Positions 1 through 9,650 of a stretch of 40,544 bases of DNA are shown piece after piece. The position numbers and the translations under genes are program-made. Below the pieces are notes generated by a model. That model saw only the letters and a list, made by a program, of their open reading frames with translations, was not told the DNA's origin and did no database searches. The DNA is taken from NCBI GenBank assembly GCA_018241965.1, contig JAFECS010000034.1, positions 17,248 to 57,791 on the forward strand. The letters run 5' to 3'. Numbering within the stretch: the first letter of the stretch is position 1; the number at the start of each line of letters is the position of its first letter. Source of the DNA: Pseudomonadota bacterium (lineage in GTDB: Bacteria; Pseudomonadota; Gammaproteobacteria; Berkiellales; Berkiellaceae).

Positions 1-39
1 GTTTGCTTTATCTATCGCTGCTTTCAGTTTGCTATCCAT
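1..39 (-). CDS. 5' end of a leftward gene cut by the window edge
   Basis: Read on the minus strand from the ATG at 39, thirteen codons give MDSKLKAAIDKAN before the window ends. An AAGAAGG ribosome binding site lies 5-6 bases upstream of the ATG, so this is a believable gene start. The fragment is too short to assign a family. It is divergent from the small gene at 284. Confidence 0.5.
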   Translation of the reverse strand, partial: MDSKLKAAIDKAN

Positions 40-283
40 AAAAACCTTCTTAATGTAGTTGCACTTAATGGATTAAATTTCACCAACATTTCTATTATAT
101 TAGCTATCTAACCGCCTTAATACTGTTTCTTTAATCAATAAAAGCGTATATGTATTTACACAAAATATTTATGTTATTTAAGTGCTTGTAGCGAATTGGA
201 ATTTGGGGCGTTATTATTGCTTTAATGGTCGCGCATAATAAGTTTTGCGACTTAAAGCTTAAATGAGCCAGTCTGGAGTTGAT

Positions 284-640
284 ATGAAAAACGGAATACA
301 AACTGAGCAAGAAATTGCAGATAAAATTAATCAATATACGAAACCTGAGCTTGAAAAATTTAATGCTATATTACAGGCTAAATATGATGAAAATTATCGA
401 CAAGAACAAGCATTAACTTTAGCGCTTACTGAAAATGAAAAACAAAGATTTGATATGTACTGCACAGATTTAAGACTAATCAATGAATATCAAGCACAAC
501 ATCCCAATTTTAATCAACAAAATTTATACTTAACCCTTTATAAAAGGGGACCTTCAAAAACTCATGTTCAAGAAGAAGAACCAAGTGTAAACCAACAGAG
601 TCGTATTTCTTCACGTTATTCGGGTGCTGGTAATAAATAA
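284..640 (+). CDS. small hydrophilic protein of unknown function
   Basis: This encodes a 118-residue, highly polar protein rich in Gln, Glu, Asn and Lys, with no signal peptide or membrane segment. An in-frame ATG exists at 263, but the ATG at 284 is preceded by GGAG at 5-base spacing and is preferred. The N-terminal two thirds look helical (KPELEKFNAILQAKYDENY). The last 25 residues are Ser/Gln/Gly-rich and probably disordered. I recognise no family. The gene stands alone between two leftward genes. Confidence 0.6.
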   Translation: MKNGIQTEQEIADKINQYTKPELEKFNAILQAKYDENYRQEQALTLALTENEKQRFDMYCTDLRLINEYQAQHPNFNQQNLYLTLYKRGPSKTHVQEEEPSVNQQSRISSRYSGAGNK

Positions 641-666
641 GATCACAGATAGAAGATCATTGTTGT

Positions 667-996
667 TTAAGTAACGTAAACTATCTCCCACTTTAGTGCA
701 GATGGTGTTATTTGATTTTCACTATTTGCATATGCCCAAAAATTACGCGAACGGTAGGGGTCAAGTTCGTTGATAACTGCATCATGATCTCTTTGTTCAT
801 TCCACTTATTGAATAGTGCTTGATTCTCAAATGTAACGATAAAGGTGACACAATCATTATTATCCTGGGTTTCATAAGTAAATTGAATAAACCCCGGTAT
901 TTTGCTCATGAGATCATAAACTTTTTTATGCCAGTGATCTTTTACATAATTTATACCATTATCAGTTAGGTAATGCTTTACATAAACTGAAAACAT
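667..996 (-). CDS. antibiotic biosynthesis monooxygenase (ABM)-like dimeric alpha/beta-barrel protein
   Basis: This 109-residue protein has the size and pattern of the ABM/dimeric alpha-beta barrel superfamily. An N-terminal strand (MFSVYVKHYL) is followed by a helix with the segment KVYDLMSKIPGFIQFTYETQ. A strand then carries VTFIVTFENQALFNKWNE, where ABM proteins usually have a valine-rich strand followed by a helix containing a Trp. ABM proteins are heme-degrading or quinol oxygenases, or small regulators. The heme-ligand pattern of IsdG (Asn, Trp, His) is not evident, so the substrate is unknown. An AAAGGAG ribosome binding site precedes the ATG. The gene follows the CapA gene on the opposite side of a roughly 45-base gap and could share its transcript. 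Confidence 0.6.
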   Translation of the reverse strand: MFSVYVKHYLTDNGINYVKDHWHKKVYDLMSKIPGFIQFTYETQDNNDCVTFIVTFENQALFNKWNEQRDHDAVINELDPYRSRNFWAYANSENQITPSALKWEIVYVT

Positions 997-1041
997 TAAG
1001 CGAACTCCTTTAAGAGATTAATGGCTCTTAATAACGTACAT

Positions 1042-2166
1042 TCATGATAATTGCAACCGTATATAGCCATTGCTATCTATTTCAAATGAAGTGTTAAATC
1101 TTTTACCTTCTTGGTTAAATATATTTAGGAGCCAAAGGGCATCTTCTGTAGATGCTTTGCATAGCTTAAAATTTTTTATTTCCATTGGCGCCATAAACAT
1201 ATCAAGTATTTGGTTTGAATTAGGTTTGAATTCAATAAAATACATCAGTGGTAAATTAGCTCTAAATGCTTCATAACCGCCAATGCCTTCATAATCGTTA
1301 ATGAAGTCGCCTAATCCATATAAAATTAATTTGTCATGATATAGCTCAATGGCTTTGGCGTGATGAGAGGAATGTCCATGAATGATGTCTACGCCTACAA
1401 CGTCAATTAATTTGTGCACAAAATTAATTTCTTCAGAAGATAATTCATAACCCCAGTTACCCCCAGAATGAAGTGAAATAACAATAATATCATTGGGTTT
1501 TTTATGCTCTTTTACCTGATTATGTATAAATTGAACAGTTTTATCCGAATAGTCTTTTAATAAGTTAACGCCCGCTTTACTTTCGGTGACTGACCAACTT
1601 AGCGGAATGCCACTATTTACAAAACCATATCCAAATATGATAACCCTTCCTTTTGCGCCCAAATCAAAAATAACAGGTTGTTGCGCTTGTTCAAGGTTAA
1701 GGCCTGCGCCAACAAAGTTAATATTTGTATGCTTTAGCGTATGAATGGTTTCTATCAGGCCTTCATAACCCCAATCTAAGACATGGTTATTGGCCAGTGA
1801 ACAACAGTCAATGTTGGCAGCTGTTAGCACCTCAACATTTTTAGGATGCATTCTATAATTTATTCCCTTATTTTTCCAATAATCACTACTTTTGGTAATG
1901 CTGGTTTCCAAATTGATTATTTTGACGTCAGGCTTTATTTGATTAAATTCGAGAAGGGCATCACCCCATATATAATCAAAACTAACAGGTTTGTTAATTT
2001 TACCATTTACCGATTCTGCCAATTTTACATAATCTTTAGCATTTTTAATGTAAGATTCATAAAGGGTTGGCTCATTAGGGTAGGGAAGCACTTGATCAAT
2101 CCCACGGCCTAGCATGACATCGCCAGTGAGAAATAATTTGATGGAACTTGAAGTGCTAATATACAT
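1042..2166 (-). CDS. CapA-family (poly-gamma-glutamate synthesis type) metallophosphatase
   Basis: The protein shows the conserved blocks of the CapA/PGA_cap calcineurin-like family in order. These are LFLTGDVMLGRGID near the N-terminus, INLETSIT, LANNHVLDWGYEGLIETI, SLHSGGNWGYE, IHGHSSHHAKAIELY and LILYGLGDFINDYEG. The Asp, His and Asn residues in these blocks form the metal site of the fold. An upstream in-frame ATG at 2190 would add eight residues, but the ATG at 2166 starts just before the family's first block. CapA proteins in Bacillus belong to capsule machinery. Solitary homologs are common, and their substrates are mostly unknown. No CapB or CapC partner is present. The MarR gene lies 78 bases upstream on the same strand, so the two may be cotranscribed. 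Confidence 0.85.
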   Translation of the reverse strand: MYISTSSSIKLFLTGDVMLGRGIDQVLPYPNEPTLYESYIKNAKDYVKLAESVNGKINKPVSFDYIWGDALLEFNQIKPDVKIINLETSITKSSDYWKNKGINYRMHPKNVEVLTAANIDCCSLANNHVLDWGYEGLIETIHTLKHTNINFVGAGLNLEQAQQPVIFDLGAKGRVIIFGYGFVNSGIPLSWSVTESKAGVNLLKDYSDKTVQFIHNQVKEHKKPNDIIVISLHSGGNWGYELSSEEINFVHKLIDVVGVDIIHGHSSHHAKAIELYHDKLILYGLGDFINDYEGIGGYEAFRANLPLMYFIEFKPNSNQILDMFMAPMEIKNFKLCKASTEDALWLLNIFNQEGKRFNTSFEIDSNGYIRLQLS

Positions 2167-2244
2167 GACATTACACCATATATAATGCATGTCTTATTAG
2201 TTAAATTGTATCATAAATCATTCAGCATTTTCTGCTGATATTAA

Positions 2245-2754
2245 TTACTTTTCATCTAATATGTGTACCAATAGCTCAAGTGAATTAGCTATAATAATTT
2301 GTTCACTTTCCAAAAGTGAGCTTAAGCTACCGTAAAGGCGGTTATGCATCAATTGTGGAACATTTTTAACAAAATCTCTTCCTTTTTCAGTGATATCAAT
2401 AAAATTTGCTCGTCTGTCGACAACATCGCGTATCCTAGTTACAAGCTTTTTTTCTTCTAACCTGTCAATTATTCCTACTAACGTGCTTGGGGTTAGATGA
2501 ATGCTTTTAGATAATACTGATATTGTCATTGCACCTTTTTCAAATATTTCATACAAACAGATAATCTGCGGAACGGTGATATCGAAAAGCTTATTCAATT
2601 TTCTCGAATGAGAGTCCATTGATTGCATAATGGACCTTAGTGCTAAAATTATTCTTTTTTGATAGTTTAGTGACTTTTCAAATGGCACTGCCATGGCTTC
2701 GTGGGCCATTTCTTGATTGCAAGTGCTAGTATCGTCAATTTTTTCCATTTTCAT
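2245..2754 (-). CDS. MarR-family transcriptional regulator
   Basis: This 169-residue protein has the MarR winged helix-turn-helix layout. An N-terminal dimerisation helix precedes TISVLSKSIHLTPSTLVGII, the helix-turn-helix. The wing, VTRIRDVVDRRANFIDIT, carries the typical DRR motif, and long C-terminal helices follow. MarR proteins usually repress their own gene and a divergent neighbour, and are relieved by small ligands or oxidants. Here the divergent neighbour is the carboxylate-amine ligase at 3028, the likely target, and the CapA gene downstream may be co-regulated. No strong ribosome binding site precedes the ATG at 2754, and a second ATG two codons later could also serve. Confidence 0.85.
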   Translation of the reverse strand: MKMEKIDDTSTCNQEMAHEAMAVPFEKSLNYQKRIILALRSIMQSMDSHSRKLNKLFDITVPQIICLYEIFEKGAMTISVLSKSIHLTPSTLVGIIDRLEEKKLVTRIRDVVDRRANFIDITEKGRDFVKNVPQLMHNRLYGSLSSLLESEQIIIANSLELLVHILDEK

Positions 2755-2833
2755 TTACCGCAACAGTTCAAACTTCATCAAAACAACACTTAAATGCCTC
2801 AAATATTAGCATTGGGAAGGAATAATAGCATTC

Positions 2834-2857
2834 TAACTATAACGTTAAAAGTAGTTA
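2834..2857. promoter_or_regulatory. possible MarR operator (interrupted palindrome)
   Basis: An inverted repeat TAACTA/TAGTTA with a 12-base spacer sits in the divergent region between the MarR gene and the carboxylate-amine ligase gene. Its position suits an operator controlling both directions. MarR sites are often 16-24-base imperfect palindromes, but the arms here are short and AT-rich, so chance is possible. Confidence 0.3.
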
Positions 2858-2910
2858 TGTACACAAATAAATTGTTGTCAAAATACTTGAATTAAAATGA
2901 TTTGAATGCT

Positions 2911-3020
2911 AATTATGTTACCGCATTACAGTTTGGAAGTAGATGACGCCATTGAATGGTTTAAACCTTGGCAAATTGTTGTATGAGAGAGTTGGTTTTA
3001 ATCACATGATGTTAGAAGGA
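2911..3020 (+). pseudogene. decayed C-terminal fragment of a GNAT acetyltransferase
   Basis: Two reading frames just upstream of the next gene carry pieces of the end of a GNAT domain. One frame reads HYSLEVDDAIEWF and then stops. Another frame, starting around 2961, reads LGKLLYERVGFNHMMLEG. In intact GNAT proteins an LxV strand is followed within about 15 residues by ALYERxGF, which is what these pieces give if a small indel is allowed. The rest of the domain is gone. The remnant lies inside the divergent promoter region of the MarR and ligase genes. Confidence 0.45.
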
Positions 3021-3027
3021 AATAAAG

Positions 3028-4230
3028 ATGGCGGAAGTGTTATTACCAGAGCGACTTCACGATCAGAATAAAGATCTAACCTTTATATTTGAACAAGATG
3101 ACCAAAAGGATGAGATAAAATTTCAACCAAGTGAAGATCTCACACTAGGTGTTGAAATTGAATTGCAATTAATTGAACCTAAAACACTTAATCTATGCCC
3201 AAAAGGAGACGTTTTATTTGAGGCTTCGCATTTTAATCCCAAAATAAAAAGAGAATTTTATTTAAGCACAATTGAAGTCAATACCAGCATTTGTAATAGT
3301 GTTCATCATGTAAAAAATGATTTGCTTGATTCATTTTATTATTTACAAATTTTAGGGTCAGATTTGGGAATTAAATATGCCACAACGGGATGCCATCCAT
3401 TTTCTAGGTATGCAGATTGTGTCATTTACCCTACGGAACGTTATCATGAACTTATTGATCGTAATCAATGGCTTGCGCGCCGAATGACAGTGTTTGGTTT
3501 GCATGTGCATTTAGGAATGAAAAGTGGTGATGACTGTATTCGTTTTAATAATTTTTTTATGCATTTTCTTCCGCACTTACTTGCTTTGTCAACAAGCTCA
3601 CCCTTTTGGCAAGGAAATGATACCGGGCTTGCATCATGCCGCCCAACTACCTATGAAGCTTTACCTACTGCTGGGCAGCCATACTGTGTAAAAAATTGGC
3701 GTGATTTCGAAAATCTTTATTTTACTTTAAAAAAATGCGAAGCAATAAAGTCATTAAAGGATTTATGGTGGGATATTCGTCCAAGCCCGACATTCGGGAC
3801 GCTCGAAATTCGTGTTTGCGATGGCTTGGCAAGTCTTGAAGAAACTCTTGGAGTTATTTCATTTATACACGGACTTGCAAATTGGTTTAGAGATAATGGA
3901 GACTGGATAGATCAAGTTCAATTGCCTGCACCTTGGATTTCTAGAGAAAATAAATGGCGTGTTATGCGCTATGGGCTTAATGCTGAAATTATAACTTCTG
4001 GTTCTGGCAATTTAAAACCAATAAGGCAGGATATAGAAGATTGGTTGCAAAAAATTATGCCATATATAAAAAACTTTGATTATGAACAATATATTATTGT
4101 TTTAAATAACATTCTTAAATATGGAACAAGTTCAGATAGACAACGTAATATATTTCAAATGACTGAATCATTAGAGAAAGTAGTGCTACACAATATTTGT
4201 GAATTTGAAGGAGGTGTTCCTAATTGGTGA
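3028..4230 (+). CDS. carboxylate-amine ligase, YbdK type (glutamate-cysteine ligase family 2)
   Basis: This 400-residue protein matches the GCS2/YbdK family in length and motifs. It has TLGVEIELQLIEP, the metal-binding Glu cluster after the first strand, and FYLSTIEVNTSIC. It also has YATTGCHPFSRY, FGLHVHLGMKSGDDCIR, the family's SSPFWQGNDTGLASCR and the C-terminal FGTLEIRVCDG. Members ligate glutamate weakly to amines or cysteine using ATP, and the physiological substrate is usually unknown. An AGAAGG ribosome binding site precedes the ATG. It is probably controlled by the divergent MarR regulator and cotranscribed with the small gene 49 bases downstream. Confidence 0.9.
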   Translation: MAEVLLPERLHDQNKDLTFIFEQDDQKDEIKFQPSEDLTLGVEIELQLIEPKTLNLCPKGDVLFEASHFNPKIKREFYLSTIEVNTSICNSVHHVKNDLLDSFYYLQILGSDLGIKYATTGCHPFSRYADCVIYPTERYHELIDRNQWLARRMTVFGLHVHLGMKSGDDCIRFNNFFMHFLPHLLALSTSSPFWQGNDTGLASCRPTTYEALPTAGQPYCVKNWRDFENLYFTLKKCEAIKSLKDLWWDIRPSPTFGTLEIRVCDGLASLEETLGVISFIHGLANWFRDNGDWIDQVQLPAPWISRENKWRVMRYGLNAEIITSGSGNLKPIRQDIEDWLQKIMPYIKNFDYEQYIIVLNNILKYGTSSDRQRNIFQMTESLEKVVLHNICEFEGGVPNW

Positions 4231-4279
4231 AAGTCAAGAAATTGCTTATGGAATTATTTATCTTGATTAGGAGACATGT

Positions 4280-4675
4280 ATGTTAAGGGCCTTTGGATTG
4301 GTGACAGCGCGTTCTTTTTCTACTTTTGATAATAGGCGAAGGGTAGATTTTATTTATCATCGGGCTACTCAAATAAAAACAGTAAATAATGTTACTTTAT
4401 ATGAATATAGAATATCTGCATTTCATGATCAAAGTGAAATAGCTCGCGATGCTTTAACAAAATATCAAAAGCACATTCAGAATTTAGGTTTTCCTCACAG
4501 CCGAATAGTTATACCCGATCAATCATCGCTCCCTTTTCTACAGATCCTTGTAGATCCTAAAAACATACTTGAATTTTTATCTAAAATTGGTTATGACGTA
4601 AATAAGCAATTGAATTCAATTATTGATGTGGAAGCACAGAGCATAGAGCCAAGTGTAACTAAAAATAAACCATAG
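4280..4675 (+). CDS. unknown 131-residue protein downstream of the carboxylate-amine ligase
   Basis: An ATG preceded by TAGGAGA opens a 131-residue frame. The N-terminal half has alternating strands and helix (VDFIYHRATQIKTVNNVTLY, then YEYRISAFHDQSEIARDALT). The second half includes NLGFPHSRIVIPDQSSLPFL and a short disordered tail. I recognise no domain, and there is no signal peptide or membrane segment. It lies 49 bases after the ligase on the same strand and is likely in its operon. Confidence 0.6.
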   Translation: MLRAFGLVTARSFSTFDNRRRVDFIYHRATQIKTVNNVTLYEYRISAFHDQSEIARDALTKYQKHIQNLGFPHSRIVIPDQSSLPFLQILVDPKNILEFLSKIGYDVNKQLNSIIDVEAQSIEPSVTKNKP

Positions 4676-4721
4676 TAAAATAAAAATTCAAATATGTTTA
4701 ACTCTAAAATACTTGATGGGT

Positions 4722-6758
4722 TTACATCTTAATTTTGCCAGTATACTTTGGTAACAAATTAAGTTTATCTAAAATTGGCGCCACCTCTTTATCTGCAATG
4801 AGCGTTTGCTTTATATAGTCGGGGATACCATGGATCAAGGTTGCCACACGAGCAATTTCATCTTGCATTTTACTATCAGTTCTCGATTTTTGCCCATGAT
4901 GTTCAAATATCACCGTTTTAATTAAATTGAGAAAGAAACTTTCAAGTTGGGGTGTTTGGGCATATTTAGCATTTTCCAACAAAAACTCAATTTCATGATC
5001 AAAGGCAAAATGCGTAAAATGTTTGTATGCCTCTCTGTCACCTTGACTTTTTCCCTTATGCCTAACTTCGCTTATGCCGTGTTTGGCATGTTCACTTAAG
5101 AATAACATCCCTTCAATAGCAGCTTTAGGGTTAACAAATGAACAGGTGCCATGTTCTTGATCTTTTGATGGAAACCCCGCCACGGGAGCATCCATATCGC
5201 AAATTTCTTTTAAAACTGCGTCAATTTGGCTTTGCGAACTAGCGTTGCAGATCTGCTCGATGTGTTTTTGGGTAATATTATTTTTATTCTTGATTTCAAA
5301 AATCTGTGTACCATTTGTTTTATCTCCCCCCTCGCCACGATTCGCATAAACAAGATAATTTCCATATAGCGCTATTCCTACACCATGACCAGGCCAGCCA
5401 GAGGAAATAAACGTTAGTTTACCTTCTCGATACCTGGACAATAACAAAGCAGAAGCATTGTCTTTATATTCATTTGAATTAGGAATGAATAACTTTAAAC
5501 AAAAATCAACTGCTTCTTGTATTTGAGAAAAATGGGCAGCTTCAGATTTACCCTGAATGGAATCACTTTGAATATAATCTTTCAAAATTGAATTAAGTAT
5601 TCGAGCAGAGCTCTCTCTTTTTCCACCAGATACTTTGATTTCATAAATTTTACCATCATCAGCTATCACTTTAATGGGATTATCTAACCCTAAAGTATGA
5701 CCAAAGCGCATGGCGAAATAATGTGCTTCTAATGCCGTAAGTGATGCGCCTTCAGGCGGTGGTTGAATTTCATCATACACTTTATAAATTGTATCGTGGT
5801 TTAAGTAGTTTTTTGAACTGTTAATAACAGCCAACATTTCAAAATCATCAATAATCTCCACTAAAGCATCATCGCTTAGAAAGTTAAATAATGGATAAAA
5901 TGTTCCTTTGTCTGATGTTGCAATGATTTTTATTAAATTCTTTAAGCCTTCGGCATTATTGGCTATTAAGGCTTGTTCAATATCCTCAGCTTTGTTTTTA
6001 AACAGTTTTTCGATTAAATCATTTCGATTGTTAATTATTGCTAATCGAAGCAATTCAATTATTGAAATATGGGTGTTATAAAAATCTATAACTTGGTCAT
6101 CTAAGCCATCAGAATTGTTATTATCCATATATTCAAATAAGGCATTATCATCAGCAGCTGCCATTTGAATAAGTTGTGGAAATTTATTCCAAACTTCTCG
6201 CTCCTTGCTATCGCTATGATCAATCATTCTAAGGACTAAAGGATACACTCTTGCGTCAGTGTTAAAATTATCATCTATTTTCAGGATTCTATGCAATAAT
6301 TCATAATCCTGATTTTTGATGGCAGCTTTTAGCATAATAGGGAATTCATCATCTGTTATATGTTGCAAAACAGCAGGCTCTCTGATGAGCTTTCTTAAAA
6401 GATCGGCATTCTCAGTTTCAATTGCCAAATCATAAATACTTAAGAGGAGATCTTCTTGTAAGTTACTTTGAACAGTTTGATTTTGATATAATTTGAGTAC
6501 AACACTGACATGCTTGTTATCGACTGCCTCACGTAGTGCAGCATTATCCATTGCATTAGCGTTATCTCTAACACCATCTTCATATAGTAGATCGCTTACA
6601 ATTTTGAGATGGCCATGTTTAGCGGCTTCACATAGCCCAAGTAGTAGATCTTGAGTCGTGAATTGCTCCTCCACAGCGCCTTTGAGCTCTATGAAGGCCT
6701 CAAAATCACCAGTGCGGCAATGTGTTAAGAGTTGTTGTACTTCGTCTTCGCTTGCCAT
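4722..6758 (-). CDS. ankyrin-type helical repeat protein with C-terminal cysteine-protease-like domain (effector candidate)
   Basis: This 678-residue protein lacks a signal peptide. Residues 1-330 are helical pairs. The first are clearly ankyrin-like (CRTGDFEAFIELKG, then EAAKHGHLKIVSDLL, then NAALREAVDNKHVSVVLKLY), and later ones are degenerate. Residues 340-600 form a different domain. His458 sits in GWPGHGVGIALYGNYLVYAN, Asn473 or Asp479 follow, and Gln534 and Cys539 lie in DQEHGTCSFVNPKAAIEG. The order His, Asn/Asp, Gln, Cys is that of clan CE proteases and acetyltransferases (ULP/YopJ type). Ankyrin repeats with a cysteine-protease-like domain recall Legionella AnkH, which I cite from memory. 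A type IV secreted host-directed enzyme is my inference. Its gene faces katG across a 234-base divergent region. Confidence 0.75.
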   Translation of the reverse strand: MASEDEVQQLLTHCRTGDFEAFIELKGAVEEQFTTQDLLLGLCEAAKHGHLKIVSDLLYEDGVRDNANAMDNAALREAVDNKHVSVVLKLYQNQTVQSNLQEDLLLSIYDLAIETENADLLRKLIREPAVLQHITDDEFPIMLKAAIKNQDYELLHRILKIDDNFNTDARVYPLVLRMIDHSDSKEREVWNKFPQLIQMAAADDNALFEYMDNNNSDGLDDQVIDFYNTHISIIELLRLAIINNRNDLIEKLFKNKAEDIEQALIANNAEGLKNLIKIIATSDKGTFYPLFNFLSDDALVEIIDDFEMLAVINSSKNYLNHDTIYKVYDEIQPPPEGASLTALEAHYFAMRFGHTLGLDNPIKVIADDGKIYEIKVSGGKRESSARILNSILKDYIQSDSIQGKSEAAHFSQIQEAVDFCLKLFIPNSNEYKDNASALLLSRYREGKLTFISSGWPGHGVGIALYGNYLVYANRGEGGDKTNGTQIFEIKNKNNITQKHIEQICNASSQSQIDAVLKEICDMDAPVAGFPSKDQEHGTCSFVNPKAAIEGMLFLSEHAKHGISEVRHKGKSQGDREAYKHFTHFAFDHEIEFLLENAKYAQTPQLESFFLNLIKTVIFEHHGQKSRTDSKMQDEIARVATLIHGIPDYIKQTLIADKEVAPILDKLNLLPKYTGKIKM

Positions 6759-6977
6759 AATGAGTCTTTTTCAACATTCATTCCTCTATATGACAGCTAA
6801 TAATGACATTTAGTTTGAAATGGGTGTTTATACACATTTTAACGAAAGTGAGTAACCTCACAACCTTCTGGGTTCAACTTAATCGATATGAAATATCTAG
6901 ACATTACCTAATCAGCTTGATAAAAACTAATTGCCTGACCTGATTTTTCAGGTCAATTCAAGGAAATAATCACTTAA

Positions 6978-9164
<2,187 letters not shown>

Positions 9165-9173
9165 ATGGTTATC

Positions 9174-9204
9174 AAAACTGGCGATGGTCTAAATCGCCAG
9201 TTTT
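9174..9204 (+). terminator. intrinsic terminator of katG
   Basis: A perfect 12-base-pair inverted repeat (AAAACTGGCGAT / ATCGCCAGTTTT) with a 7-base loop starts nine bases after the katG stop codon, and its right arm ends in a T run. Because the arms carry A and T runs, it may also stop transcription arriving from the convergent small gene. Confidence 0.9.
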
Positions 9205-9206
9205 GT

Positions 9207-9452
9207 TTACAAAATAGTACAAATCTTTTTCTTTTTTCCTGTTTCAATTTTTTCTTCAGGAATAGGAGCAAGCATTTGACTCGCAACACGATTTTTTCTT
9301 CGATAGTCAAGATATGATGGTAAATCAAGGTATTCTTGGCTACGCTGCAAAGGAACAGATAGTGTTTCTTGATCATCAGCTAATTGCTGATCTGGTTTTG
9401 TTTTATCATTTTTCATTGCACGAATTATAGGTATAACACTATCTCTTTTCAA
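9207..9452 (-). CDS. small basic protein ending in a CaaX prenylation box
   Basis: This frame encodes 81 residues from a TTG at 9452, or 69 from an ATG at 9416. Neither start has a strong ribosome binding site, so the start is uncertain. The body is polar and includes LDLPSYLDYRRKNRVASQML. The C-terminus is ETGKKKKICTIL: four lysines, then Cys-Thr-Ile-Leu at the very end. This is the layout of eukaryotic Rho/Rap-type small GTPases, where a final Leu directs geranylgeranylation. Bacteria have no CaaX prenyltransferase, but several Legionella effectors are lipidated this way by the host. The gene is convergent with katG. A host-membrane-targeted effector is inference. A chance C-terminus on an unknown small protein is the alternative. 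Confidence 0.55.
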   Translation of the reverse strand: MKRDSVIPIIRAMKNDKTKPDQQLADDQETLSVPLQRSQEYLDLPSYLDYRRKNRVASQMLAPIPEEKIETGKKKKICTIL

Positions 9453-9650
9453 CTATCTGATTCTCGTTGTCGTGGATAATGCGACAAATATTTATCTACT
9501 TTAATACCTTAAAGCGGTTTAAAACTACGCGTTATCGTGCCTCTTAAACCGCCAATCCGCCTATTGTAGACTAAAGATTTACAGCATGGTTAACTGACAT
9601 AAGTTTTAAATATCCGTAATTTACTTTGAAATGCTTATGGAGTCATTTTC

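Noticed and set aside
131..334. 67-residue minus-strand frame near the left edge
   Set aside because: It overlaps the start of the 284-640 gene, has unusual Ile/Asn/Cys-rich composition and no ribosome binding site.
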